Shown piece by piece: positions 52,197 to 63,415 of a stretch of 64,000 nt of DNA (the first letter of the stretch is position 1; the number at the start of each line of letters is the position of its first letter). Where the stretch lies: assembly GCA_003415625.1 (NCBI GenBank), contig PYIU01000003.1:7378001-7442000 (forward strand), read 5' to 3'. A program made the position numbers and the translations under genes. This DNA comes from Aquanectria penicillioides (Eukaryota; Ascomycota; Sordariomycetes; Hypocreales; Nectriaceae). The notes beneath the pieces are model-generated. The model was given only the letters and a program-made list of their open reading frames with translations, ran no database searches and was not told where the DNA came from.

Positions 52197-55100
52197 CTTC
52201 TGACTAGGTAGGGGTAGAGTACTCTGCAGTACGGCAGAATCCTGCGCATCCACGAAATTTATATCTACACTGGGTTGTCAAGCCGAGCATGGCTGGCGTG
52301 GAGCTTTTGGCCGTACTACAATTGAATTCGGTCTTAAATGGCCCGAATTTCGACTTTAGATTAACCGAAACCTCGGAGAATGTGAGACCCTTGCTAGTGG
52401 TTATGTTTCTCTCGTTGAGAGTTGAATATCAATCGCATTACTGCCTTTGTTGTAAAATGAATTGAGCAGGACATCGTGGTTTCTCAGCCACAAGGCACTG
52501 TTACTATGAATCATCTATCTTGAAGAAAAACGATCTTCTTTAGGATCAAGCATACTAAATATTCGTGTAGTTTATCTGTCTCATGTTATCGTGATTTCCT
52601 CCTTTCCAGACCTCCAACTTCGCTTCGGTTCGGAACGGAGCATTCCATATACCCACATTCGACCGAAATTAAAGTGGGACATCTTGCCACTTTGTAGACA
52701 CGTCTTCGGACTAATTTCAACCTACCCCGCGATGGGTCATGAAAGGCATTTTCCAGGAATCCCAGGTCGTTGTCAAGTGTACCATGGAAAATATAGGCAG
52801 TGGAATAATGATGGTTTGATATTACGACATGGTTGTTTGGGACTTTGAGCAATTTCTTTGCAATTTCCCCGATATCAACGCCCCTGAAGCCTTCGGCTTT
52901 GCACCAGCCTAAACATGAGATTCGGTGGAACTCATACCCATCGAGGATTTGAACCCCGCTATGGTAATCATCTCGGCCTCAGTTGCGGGGTAATGTAATG
53001 GAACGGAGATGACCCCGGCAATTAGCTGAGTGCTGAACATGGAATCCCACGATAACCCCGAAAGCGGATTGACCATCATCCATGTTATTTTTGATACGAC
53101 ACATAAGTTAGGGATAGTTGTCGAAATGCTGACGACGTCAATTCTAGAACTTTTCCCGTTAGTAATTAGACTTTAGACCGAGACTCAATGTGCTAGATCA
53201 TGCTCAGCAACACAGAACGAGACGGTGACTCAGATTGAGAGAATATGTTTCCGTATCAGACCATGGGAAAACCCGTCTATAACCCGTCTATACTCATCCT
53301 TAAGATAAAATCATGCTTATCCTAAAATAAATCATTAGTTGTCTTTGCCCCATTTCTCCACCAACTATGAGGGATTGCACCTGAACGAGCCCACTTTGTT
53401 TTCGGCGATTGATATGCTCAGATGCCAGTAAATGACTCTGCATAGAATTTTGAAGATTGGAGTCGCAGTAGCGATGCAGGAGGCCGTCATGTTCCTCCTT
53501 GCGGCCACAGATCCTCGGCGATCGGCACATGACTGGACCTGGCAGTCACCAACCGTTGCGTAGCCCTGGACGAATCGCTTGTTTTTTTCAGTGTATCCTT
53601 GACCTGAGCGGCTTAAATATGGTCGAAGAGTGGTTAAATACGCAATGATAACACCAAGATGACATTCCAAAACGTCCAAAACACTACCGAGATTAATTAG
53701 CTAGCCTCCAATTTGCAGCAAATGTAGATGATATATGAATCATACTGATAGCACTTATCGGGAGTGTATGCTCTACATGCATTGATACAATCACAACGAA
53801 CCGAGCAATGTTGAATGATACAGTAATCACGCCGAGAAGAAAGGTCAAGTATAGACAGAACAAAGCGCTCTCCTCATCTGTAGTTCGGGCAGAATGAACC
53901 ACGGAGGGATAAATACTATGCACGTCAGTATTCTTCAGCTTCAGATAGGTCTATCAAGGTGTCACGCCCTAGATCACTACGCTAAGCAACAACAGTGTAA
54001 GGTACCCTACGAAAGGTACTGTACATAAGTGGCCTATATCTATCGCGACACAAGGTTAATGTGCCAAAAGTATCCCCAGCAGGGTGGAGGCCCCAAGTGA
54101 TTGAGACATACAGATTCATCCTAGTCGGAGTTCAATTTGGATCTACCCTTGGGTTCCTATTGTAAGGATCTTAGTTCTCTGATAGCTGAGTTTTCTAGAC
54201 CTTTATCGCTGAAACGGCTTACTAAACCCCTTCAAGTGGCACGCAAACACACAGCACCATAATAATGCTCACCACATAGCTGGCCCTGAGGAAGCTAGCA
54301 ATGAGCTATAAAGATAGTCTCCTCTTTACCATGAATTCCGGGAATATGTTCAAGTACAAGGCTACAAGTGCTGACTTACATAGGTAACAAGTCATATACA
54401 CCGGTACACCGGAACAAGTTGCAACCAAAATACCTGGTAAAGTATCAACTGTTAGTTTCCTAAACAACCAAACCCACGATTCTCAACATTAAAATTTTGC
54501 CGATGTCTTCAGGGTTCCCCTGGAATCCTTTCAAGTCAGATTGCACTTCCGGCTCAAGTGCCCCTAACTGCAGCAAAAGCAGAACGAGGCAGGTTGAAAT
54601 GCACCCGGAAATCCATGCTGCGCAAATAAGTACATCACTCGCCAGCTGTGGGTAGGTCCCGGGGTTTTGTTATGACACAGTCAAGGTCACAGTAATAGCA
54701 GCTGCTAGGTCGTAATAATCATCATTCTTGTACCTTCTACAACTAAACTAGCCATCGTGAGGTATTAAAGAGGAGTTGAAACACAGATCAAACACAGATC
54801 ACATGACCACCCTCTGAAGCATCTCAGGCCTCATAGGATGTTATCCCTTCAATCAATTCCAACGTTCCAACACCATCAAACTTCGTTCTTGAAGGTAGAG
54901 GCGGAGATTGAGCCGCGTTACGACAAGAAGTAAAGCAATGCAGTGGAACACGAATCCCGAAACCTACATCCATGCCTTTCGGTACGAATGGTCTTAGTAC
55001 CGCCCGACCTGACCCACCTCCCTCTCTCTCTACTCAGCCTAAAATGCATTACTGAAAATTCTCTCTTTGGGCCTTTGCTTCTGCCTCACGTGAATAACAT

Positions 55101-55398
55101 GTATTAAAGTGGTTCTTTTCTCTTTATTTTCTTGCCCTTCCTTTATTTCATTAGCTGCATTATATTGTGGATTGTGTTGTAGTTGAGAGCTAAGGGCTAA
55201 AGCATTTAAAGCCAAGGGTACTAGGGCCGATACACGTTTATCGTTGTCATCTCGGCGTATGTATCAATAATACCACATTCATTCCAAACTATGGTCCAGT
55301 TGACCTGAAGGCAAAGTGTTCAGGGCCTTTGGGTACTCTTTTTCGTCATCTAATTTGTTTAATTTACATGACAATACTGGTCTAGTTCAACGTCATTT
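52197..55398. other. Gene desert of 3.2 kb
   Basis: The longest gene-free stretch apart from the window start. The left end is the promoter of the rhamnosidase-like gene. The middle contains short frames full of stops on both strands and the LTR-like insertion at 53960-54050. A 76-codon frame at 53693-53923 (minus) has one strongly hydrophobic stretch and could be a fragment of a membrane protein. The right end reaches the 3' end of a Zn2Cys6 gene. I see no intact gene. Confidence 0.55.
53960..54050. mobile_element. Solo-LTR-like / miniature LTR insertion, 91 bp, with 5-bp target duplication
   Basis: The element begins TGTCACGCCC and ends TATCGCGACA, so it has the TG...CA ends of an LTR and short inverted terminal repeats (TGTCACG against TGTCGCG, one mismatch). 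It is flanked on both sides by CAAGG (53955-53959 and 54051-54055), a 5-bp direct repeat as made by LTR-retrotransposon integrases. The TGTCACG start is common among fungal Ty3/gypsy LTRs. At 91 bp it is shorter than ordinary LTRs, so it may be a solo LTR of a miniature LTR element or an internally deleted one. No internal coding region is present. Confidence 0.5.
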
Positions 55399-57155
55399 TC
55401 AATCAGTTAAAATATATCTCCCTACTGTGTCCCAAGTCCAGTCACCCTCGACTTTCCGATACATCATGCCTATGGCCCCGCTAGAGTTCTCTGGCAACTT
55501 TATTTCGATGTCTTGGATTCTATTTATGGCTGGTATTGAAGGTCGATGGTCTCCAAGGTTGGCTGGCAGCTTGATAGGGCGTAATGGCTTGAAAAGTTCT
55601 GGTTCATCTAGTTGCCAGCCTTCCTCAATGGCCATTACCTTCCTGGCAATGCAGACGCACACCCTTGAATCCCATATCCCTTCTCTATGGGGTAAACATC
55701 CTAGAAGCTCAGTTGCCCGAAGTCGAAGTTGGCGCACGCGGCATTTTAAGGCGGTAAAGTATAACAGAGGGATCCATCCCATATCTGCAATCGATTGACA
55801 TTTGATCTCGTGATACTTCTGCATGTCCTCAGCTTCAGCGGGGGTGGCTGAGATGACAAGGTGGCGAAGGTTCTCGGCGATGTTGATAATAGAACAGAAT
55901 TCGTCTGTATGATCGTCGAATATGGTTTCAGATTTCGTGTCAATAAGTGATTCTGTCATAATTACCGCCATGATGTAGTAACCGCGCAGCATCTGGTAAG
56001 CGAATATCTCTGGGAAGCGCATCTTGCTTTCGATATCTAGGTTTGACAAGATGTATGCTTCTTGCCAAGCAGAAAGGCTAGCTCTTATTCGCTGCTGTGC
56101 ATCCATCAGCTCTAAGGGGCTCCCTACGTTGATTTCATTCGTATCTGGCTGCGATCTTTTAGTGAGGTACAAGATCTCGTTCAGCACGCGATCTAGCTGT
56201 TCTCTGGCTTGCTCAATAGACTTGAAACCCCCAATAACCGGCTCGAGTTCATTAACGAGAAGTATCGCATCATTATCCTGACCCAAGGGAACAAGGAGAG
56301 CTGCTTGTACTTGCACCCTCGTGAAGGCCTCGAGAATCCCTACATTGATGCCGCCATAGGCAGGTTTTGTCGAGACCTCTCCATTATCGTCCGTGGTAGA
56401 AAAGGCCCAAGACTCTCCGATGAGTTTGAGTCCATTTTTGAGATGGGATTGCGCGACATTATAATGGCCCCGGAGAAAGTCGAGAAACACAAATATGAGA
56501 CAAGTGAGAAGGACAACATTAACTTGAGGGGGCCGTTGCTCTGCGATTCAGGAAGCAGATGAGCAATCGCTTTCCCATATTGTCGTAAAACAAACTGCTC
56601 TTGCTCATCGGGAGCAGTTTTGGTATTCGCTATATTGGCTGTCCCTAATATCTCGCGTCTTTGAACGGAGCTAAGAGCGAGAACAGCATGGCGCACCGCA
56701 GGTTCGTTAAAACAAGCCTGAAAGACTAGCTTATCCCAAAAATCGGACTGGAAAAGACCCTTGAGCTTCTTCACTGCGTTTACGGCGAACCACTCGAAGC
56801 AGTCACTTTCAGCGGCGTTCAAATCGCGAAGAGCGATGGTTGCAGTTGGAGGAAGTATCCGCGCACAATCATTGTGATTGACGCTGGTTTGGACATGTAC
56901 GGCGCCGCCCCCGCCCCAGATTCCATAGCCGTCGCAAACTCGACCTGTTGAAACGCACCGGTGACAGGCTGGACGACCCTCGTCACACTTGACCTTTCGA
57001 ATTCTGCCAAGGGCGGCCTGATAAGCCTCCAATCCGCGAGGAGATTGCGGATGATTCGGGCGCACTTACTTGCAAGTACGACAGCCAGACTTCACCTTAG
57101 CCCTGCCTGGGCGAGAGGCAACGCTTGTTCCAGGTGGACGTTTCTTCTGCCTCAT
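55399..57155 (-). pseudogene. Zn2Cys6 transcription factor with an apparent 1-nt frameshift
   Basis: Exon 1 (57155-57070) encodes the start MRQKKRPPGTSVASRPGR and the first half of the zinc cluster. A GTAAGT...CAG intron interrupts the cluster after CRTC. Exon 2 starts at 57003, giving a complete C-x2-C-x6-C-x6-C-x2-C-x6-C motif. The frame stays open to about LRQYGKAIAHLLPESQSNGP, then family-like sequence (VVLLTCLIFVFLDFLRGHYN) goes on in another frame to the stop at 55399. No intron fits in between. One extra base in the five-G run at 56528-56532 (plus strand) would restore a single frame, so a homopolymer deletion or a sequencing error is likely. If intact it would be a regulator of about 560 aa with the fungal C6 regulatory domain. 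Target unknown. Confidence 0.75.
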
Positions 57156-57898
57156 CTCATCCGGCCAGTTTCAAATAATAGTCACGGTCTGTGATGTTGA
57201 TACTGTTCGATGGATTCAGTGAAACTGTGTAACTGCGGCGCCAGGGGCCCTGTGGCTTAGAGTGGGGAGCAGGCAATAGGCTTCGCTGAGATGCTAGCTT
57301 ATCTTATCATTGGCCCTTTTTAGGTGCCTGCTCACGTGACATGGCCTCAGTGCCAACAATCAATCAATCTACCGCTCACAGCCATCTATTTCGACGCTAC
57401 CAAAACGATATCTAAGTTGTCTCCTTCATTGTGCAGTAATAGAAAGTGTTTTACTCGCAGAAAAATGTCCGAAATAGAATTTGTGGCTCAAAATAGAGGT
57501 TTCGCTCATTTCGCATTATTTTCTTTCTCTTTTCTTAATTCTTTGAGTTTGGCCGTGATGCCCTGGGGTAGGTAGCATGTCAAGGTCCAATGCGGCGCAA
57601 GAAATCCCCGTCAATGCAACGAACAGCCAAATTTTGAAATCATCAGTAATATCCAATGTTATGAAATAAACATTATATTGCACTTCCGACTTTCGAAATC
57701 ATGAAACATCAGGGCGTCCTTTGCCTTAGATATCGCATCCCGTTTATGCAATGAGCCGCGTGCGGCTATGGCGGCACAGCACCCCAACATGAACATGACC
57801 CCACAGCCGATTAATCCCACGATAATCTCCGCCATTTGATTTAGCTTACTTCAACTTCAACATCGAACACAAGCCTCCCTTTGCCTCCGTCTAACGCC
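57156..57898. promoter_or_regulatory. Divergent promoter of C6 factor and F-box gene
   Basis: A 0.74-kb spacer between divergent starts. It should hold both promoters. No conserved coding sequence or repeated motif was identified. Confidence 0.45.
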
Positions 57899-59554
57899 AT
57901 GGCGTCTGCCAAGCATGCGCCGTCGTCGTCTACCGGACTAAGAAGCCTCGCAAGCTTTCCCGCCGAGATCCTTCTCGAGGTTGCATCCAGCTTGCCCAAC
58001 CGCGACATCAAAAGTCTCCGCTTGACTTGCAAGCTTATCAGCGAGACGCTGCTCTTACGGATTGAACGCGTTTTCCTCTCCGCTAATCCGCTCAATATCC
58101 AAGTCTTCACGGCGATTGCGGATCACGAGACGTATCGGCAAAGAGTCACTGAAATTATCTGGGACGATTCACGTTTAGATATGCCTCCCGACCTGCCGCT
58201 CGCATATAAATGTGAGGAAAGGCGGCATCTAGTTGAGGGATTCTGGCAAAAATGGTTCCAGAACATGTGTGAAAGGAACGTGAAGGAGGCAGAAGGGCGC
58301 AAGGGGTTCGATGTGGACCGCCCAGATCACACCGCGAGAACGGAATGGATGGCAGCCCAGCCTCCCCTTGAAGTCATGTGGGCGCATTATAAGGAGCTGC
58401 TTGAGCAACAGTCCGACGTTATCCAGTCCAGCGATGACGCATTTGCGCTTCAGTACGGCTTAGAACAATTCCCTTCCCTGAGGAAGATCACCCTTTCTCC
58501 TGCGGCCCATGGCGCTCAGTTCTGTCCACTATATCAGACGCCCATGATACGTGCTTTCCCATACGGGTTCAACTATCCCATTCCGCGTGGCTGGCCAGCG
58601 AATGAAGAGTACAGCCGGGTGTCTGTAGCTCCATGGCGTAGCGAAACTGAAAAGGACGAGGTCGAGAAGAACAAGTGGCGCGGATTCCGCATCATTACCT
58701 GGGTTCTTGCCCGTGTCGAGCATCGGATCTCAGAGTTCGTCGTCGACGTGAGCCTCCTCAACACAGGTCTCAACGCTCACATTTTTGACGGGAAGTGTGA
58801 TGAGTACACGGATTTCTTAGACATGCTTATGAGACCAGGCTTCTGCCGCATCGAGCTCGCTCTCGTCGTCGGCGGACAACAACACATCGGCTGGCGCGCG
58901 TTTCGCAGTCGCCTATTGGAACGTGCGTTGGGCTTCGCGAAGGACTTGGAATATGTCAGTCTAAAAACAAATGCGCACTATGAGATTGACTCATATCAAT
59001 GGGCACAAAACAACGACGAACACTTTATACCATTACGGACCATCTTCCCCATTGACAAATGGCCAAAACTGCGTCACTTTGGTCTCTCGGGCTTTATCGT
59101 ACGCCAGAATGATTTGGTTTCACTGCTCGCCGCCCTTCCAGCATTGGTCAAGTCCGTTGAGCTCAGCTTCCTCCACTTCCAGAAAGATCATGGAACTCAT
59201 AGGAGCCTCCTCGCCACCATGCGAGACACCCTGGACTGGCGATACCGAGCAGCGAGTGAGAGACCTCGTGTCACGATGGGGTGGCATGAGAGCGGCACTG
59301 CGCCAAGATCTGGACGGGCCACCTGGATAGATGATGAGATTGAGCATTTCCTCTATGGCGATGGAGATAATCCATTCGCAGAACGCCGCCCAAATCATAT
59401 CAGCCATGGTACAGGGATCGCGCGAGACTTGTTTGAGCCAGCCTACGAGCGACCCAATGAGGGTGTTGCTCACTTAATGCGATTAGGAGTATACAAAAAG
59501 AATTATTGGTTATTGGGCGAAGTGGACCCTGCAAAGGCAACCGAAACAGCGTAG
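57899..59554 (+). CDS. F-box domain protein, 551 aa
   Basis: A single-exon gene. The first true ATG is at 57899 (MASAKHAPSSSTG). The F-box is at about residues 18-60 (SLASFPAEILLEVASSLPNRDIKSLRLTCKLI). It would bind Skp1 in an SCF ubiquitin ligase, while the C-terminal about 480 residues would recognise the target. That part is typical of a large, fast-evolving fungal F-box family, with a repeat-like run (PSLRKITL, KLRHFGLSG, ALVKSVELSF) that suggests degenerate leucine-rich repeats. Target unknown. No signal peptide or membrane segment. Confidence 0.85.
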   Translation: MASAKHAPSSSTGLRSLASFPAEILLEVASSLPNRDIKSLRLTCKLISETLLLRIERVFLSANPLNIQVFTAIADHETYRQRVTEIIWDDSRLDMPPDLPLAYKCEERRHLVEGFWQKWFQNMCERNVKEAEGRKGFDVDRPDHTARTEWMAAQPPLEVMWAHYKELLEQQSDVIQSSDDAFALQYGLEQFPSLRKITLSPAAHGAQFCPLYQTPMIRAFPYGFNYPIPRGWPANEEYSRVSVAPWRSETEKDEVEKNKWRGFRIITWVLARVEHRISEFVVDVSLLNTGLNAHIFDGKCDEYTDFLDMLMRPGFCRIELALVVGGQQHIGWRAFRSRLLERALGFAKDLEYVSLKTNAHYEIDSYQWAQNNDEHFIPLRTIFPIDKWPKLRHFGLSGFIVRQNDLVSLLAALPALVKSVELSFLHFQKDHGTHRSLLATMRDTLDWRYRAASERPRVTMGWHESGTAPRSGRATWIDDEIEHFLYGDGDNPFAERRPNHISHGTGIARDLFEPAYERPNEGVAHLMRLGVYKKNYWLLGEVDPAKATETA

Positions 59555-59971
59555 GAAATCAGCCAGACTGGCCGTCAAGAATCCATCGCTGATGTTATCC
59601 GGGGCTTCCGGTGTTAGTAGCTCATCTTTCTACATTTGGCGGCATAATACTGTGGACGTCAGGCCACGAAATACAAAACCGGATAGAGATGGACGGTTAT
59701 TGTCGAATAGTGTTCAGATCATTGTTTATTATGTTTTTGCTGAGTGTATGTGCTGGTGTACCATTTGACTTAGCTGTTGAAAGGCATGTCTGTATCTAAT
59801 TTATACAATCTATCAGTTTCTTTTGAACTTTTGGATCTATTATTTCCGTGAAGAATTTTGTAAACCATCAACGCTGCCGAACCAGAAGAAAGGAATGCAA
59901 TATCAGGCATTTCAAATTAATTCTATCCCTGGCAACCTAGGGTCTGGAATAGCGAATATGAATCAAGCCCG
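59555..59971. other. Convergent intergenic spacer
   Basis: A 417-bp spacer between the 3' ends of the F-box gene (plus) and the second permease gene (minus). No gene recognised. Confidence 0.6.
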
Positions 59972-61844
59972 TCATACAAGGAAGTTTGCAACGCGCCGAG
60001 CAGTAGATTTGGGCTCGGTGCTTCCTTCGTGGGTTTGGAAGTAGCGTCCAGACCACAAATCGATATCCTTAGCCCGAGCGAACTAATTCAACAAAAGTCA
60101 GCAACCATTTCTCATTATGACTCAAGGTAAAGGAGGTTATACCTTGGTTCGACAAGCGATTTTCCAAACAATGATGGGCACAATGAAAATCGGGATGCCA
60201 ATGTACGTCGAAACGAAGTCGGCTGGAGACCAGTTTCCTTTGAGAAACACCGGGAAACCAGCAACCAGGGTGATGATGGCGGAGCCTATGAATCCAAACC
60301 ACGCGGTGTAGGGCTGGAACGGTGACTTCCAGGGCAGAGAGTCTCGACTCACGCCTTGGACCTTCATCGCGCAGTAGAATCGGATGTAGCAGAAGCAGAG
60401 GGTAGACCAGGCGATCAATCCAGCAACAGTGCTCAGGTTAAGCAGCCAAGTAAACGCCTGAGACGCACCACCGCTTCCAAGACCTGAGAGTAGTTGTTAG
60501 CGCTTAATAGGATCACTTTATGGGGAGATGGCAACTTACTGAGGTATGCAAGAGGTCCAAACAGCCACGCGGTGATAACGGCAACCCAGGGCACACCGTT
60601 CTTTGTGGTACGACCGAAGATTTGCGGAAGCTGTCTGTCGGTGGTCATGGCCACTATCATTCGAGATCCAACCCAACAGTAAGAATTGCCAGCTGACCAG
60701 GCAGAGATGAGAATACAGGCGTTAACAATGGAAGGCAGGACCTTCATGCCAGATTCTTTGATCGCGATGACCCAGGGAGAGCTGTTTGCGTTGCCGGTTC
60801 CGGAAACAAGATCGGGGTTTCGAGGGTCGACGATTAATCCAATAAGAAGAGCGCCGACAATGTAGAAGAAGCCGATTCGGTAGGTCACACGGCTGGCCGC
60901 CTTGGGGATTGCTCGATGAGGGTCGACAGACTCGGCAGCGCTGATGACGACGGTCTCGACACCGACAAACGAGAAAGATGCATTGACAAAGGCCGAGAGG
61001 AATCCAAGAAAGTGACCCTTTGCTCCAGTGATGCCGTTGTAGTCAACCCAGGCGCCAGGATCATTCCAATAGCGGAATCCAATGGCTTCGTGGTTTGGAC
61101 CGCCGGCGGCAGTAATGACGATTGCGACAATGACAAGGCCGATGAAGCAGATGACCTTGATTGCACCGGTAACCACTTCCGTCTCCCCGTAAAATCGGAC
61201 ATTGCAAAGGTTGATGGCTAAGATGAGTACCAGACCAATGCTAATAACGACTGCAGGAGAAACGTCGCTCCAGTAGCTAACAAGGACAGCTGCAGCGGAG
61301 CATTCAGAGGCAATGGCGATAGTGTAGCAGTAACCATAGGAGATAGCCAAGGAAAAGCCAACCGCGGGATCAATGAAACGGGTAGCCCAGTGAGGGAAAG
61401 AACCAGCAGTAGGAATCTAAATTGTGTTAGCATCCTACATGGGTAATCCCGGGTGAAGGTTAAGGAATTAGAAGTATAGAAGAGACTTACGACAGTCGCC
61501 AACTCAGAGATACTTTGCATCACACACCAGAGCACAGCTCCAACCACGACATATGCCAAGAACAAACCAGCAGGTCCAGCCTTGGCATAAGCAGCACCAG
61601 TTCCGACGAATAAACCTGTGCCAATTCCGCTGCAGAACCCAATCATGGTCACTTGGTAGTTTCGAAGGCGTCGTTGCGTTGCTCCATGGCCGCCAACGTT
61701 GAGTTGCGGTTCCTCCTTGGAATCATGAGTCTCCAGGCCAGCGTCCTCTGGACCGATTTTTTCGACGCGGCGGATGGCGTCTAGGTCTTGAGAGATGTGG
61801 TTGACTCCTGGGCTCACGCCGGTAGCAGCCGAGCTGACAGTCAT
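59972..61844 (-). CDS. Amino-acid permease (YAT/APC family), 560 aa
   Basis: A plasma-membrane amino-acid transporter, distinct from the one at 24-25.6 kb. Four exons join in frame: 61844-61491, 61416-60540, 60483-60143 and 60082-59972, all GT-AG. The start MTVSSAATGVSPGV precedes an acidic tail, then YQVTMIGFCSGIGTGLFVGTG, the family signature. VGVETVVISAAESVDPHRAIPKA and SAWSAGNSYCWVGSRMIVAM are the conserved helix 6 and 8 regions. The short last exon gives a soluble C-terminal tail starting FARAKDIDLWSG. About twelve helices are expected. Substrate unknown. Confidence 0.92.
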
Positions 61845-62608
61845 TGCCGCCGCTGTTCGCTGCTGCGCATGTAAATGTGTGATTGTGGAGTGTGAACAAG
61901 AAAGGGAAGCAAAAGGGGAGAAAAAAGCAACCAAAGGCTAAGTGAACGGAGCAGATGTAGAGAAGCATATTCGTTCGAGTTTTCTAGAAGCCGATTGCGC
62001 CATCGCTTTATTGCGGCATATTAAGTGACTGTTAGTAAAAGAGTCTGCTGATAGTGGGTACCTGACTAGCAAACTAGGCCGTTTGGGAGGGTGCCGCCGG
62101 CTCTGCTCCAAGAGTGGAACCAGCAACAGCCAAACGGGTTGGGCGTTGAGTCAGGGGGGAGACTAATAGAAATTCAAAAGAACAGAAGACGAGCAGTCTT
62201 TGCGGGAGATGATGTGGATCTGTCGTTGGGGCTCTCCATGGTTACGCTTCATGGTGGTTGAAGATCGCGCCAGTGTGCATGGGAAAGGCGAGAAAGTCTG
62301 GAGAGGAGTGGATTGTGAACGTGGGGAGAGAAAAAAAAAAATAGTCGAAACAAAGTTGGATCTAAAAGTCTGGGTAAGTATACAGTGCCCTCTTGAAAGG
62401 AAAAGAGAGAAAGAAATAAAGAAAAAACACGAGCTCTCTATGTTAGAAATGACTCTTTCCTTGGATTGATTCGCCACCAGATCCTTGCATCCTGCAATAA
62501 TGCCTATCCTTGGGACTCTTTAGACTTTGAACCCCGGAGGACTGTGATAGGTCTCTCTCTTCCCCGTCAACCTCTCAACAGACAGGCTTGCTTCCGCAGT
62601 CTACAGCG
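61845..62608. other. Intergenic: permease promoter and oxidoreductase 3' end
   Basis: A 0.76-kb spacer between two minus-strand genes, with an A-run near 62331-62341. The part near 61845 should be the permease promoter and leader. No coding sequence recognised. Confidence 0.5.
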
Positions 62609-63415
62609 CTATCCGGAGAGTTCACTAAGGGCAGGCATCTTGTGAAGCCACTTGTCAGAAGAAATGTCCTCCACAATCCATTTTGTCAAGGCAGCCCGTT
62701 TGATCGACGTGGACCAGCCCTTCCCACCCGCCGGCCCCGCGTATACCTCAGCTGCTTGCCGGTCCGTTTCCCAGCTTTTCTGGTCCGAATCCCCGGGTAT
62801 CTGCGAGATCCGGAACAGGGTCCAATCCAGGTCGGAACCTTCCTTCTCGAATGCTGCGACGAGATTGTGCATGTTCTGGAAGATGGCGTTGGCGAACAGC
62901 CGCATGAATACGCGTACAAGGGTGTGAAAAAATGACCAATGATCATCGGGCAGAGAAACAGAGATGGTGCACATGGCAATGATGCGTCGGACACGATGCT
63001 TTTTCATCAGAGGAAATATAGATTTGAGATAGAAATTGGCGAATCGATCGACCTCAATTTTCTTGTCTGCAATATCCGGTCCTAGAAGCGAAATCACGAC
63101 GGAGGATTCTGCCATGGCTGTTGAAAGCGCTTCAACATCGTGTATCTCGCCTTTGACAACCTGTGTGGGTGGGTTTGGTGAGCAAGCCCTGTCGGAGCGG
63201 GAGTATAGGGTAACAGGGGACGGGAGTGGGCTGACGGGCAAGACCAGTACCTTGATGAGAGCATTGGATGATATGTCATTGGGAATCTTGGATGGATTTC
63301 GGGCATAAACAATGACGGAGGACTTGGCGTGAATAAGCTCCCGCAAGAGGCAGATGCCGGCCGGCCCGGTGCCGCCCAGGACCAGGATCCTCTTTGGTGA
63401 CGCGGAGTCTGCCAT
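62609..63415 (-). CDS. NAD(P)-binding NmrA/SDR-like oxidoreductase, 238 aa
   Basis: An atypical short-chain dehydrogenase of the NAD(P)-binding (NmrA/isoflavone-reductase-like) group. Exon 1 (63415-63251) encodes MADSASPKRILVLGGTGPAGICLLREL with the GxxGxxG dinucleotide motif. A 90-nt intron (63161-63250, GTACTG...ACAG) leads to exon 2 (63160-62609). The intron is a multiple of three and free of stops, so a retained form would give a 268-aa protein; I prefer splicing because the encoded insert is proline/serine-rich and lies between beta-strands. KRILVLGGTG and SSVVISLLGPD are typical. Whether it is a catalytic reductase or an NmrA-like redox sensor is open. Confidence 0.83.
   Translation of the reverse strand: MADSASPKRILVLGGTGPAGICLLRELIHAKSSVIVYARNPSKIPNDISSNALIKVLVLPVSPLPSPVTLYSRSDRACSPNPPTQVVKGEIHDVEALSTAMAESSVVISLLGPDIADKKIEVDRFANFYLKSIFPLMKKHRVRRIIAMCTISVSLPDDHWSFFHTLVRVFMRLFANAIFQNMHNLVAAFEKEGSDLDWTLFRISQIPGDSDQKSWETDRQAAEVYAGPAGGKGWSTSIKRAALTKWIVEDISSDKWLHKMPALSELSG

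Noticed and set aside
52925..52985. T-arm-like motif suggestive of a tRNA on the minus strand
   Set aside because: The GGTTCAAATCC-like stretch has no matching acceptor stem, D-arm or anticodon arm at the right distance.
53693..53923. Possible fragment of a PTH11-like or other membrane protein
   Set aside because: Only one hydrophobic stretch is visible, there are no splice sites giving extension, and the similarity is too weak to call.
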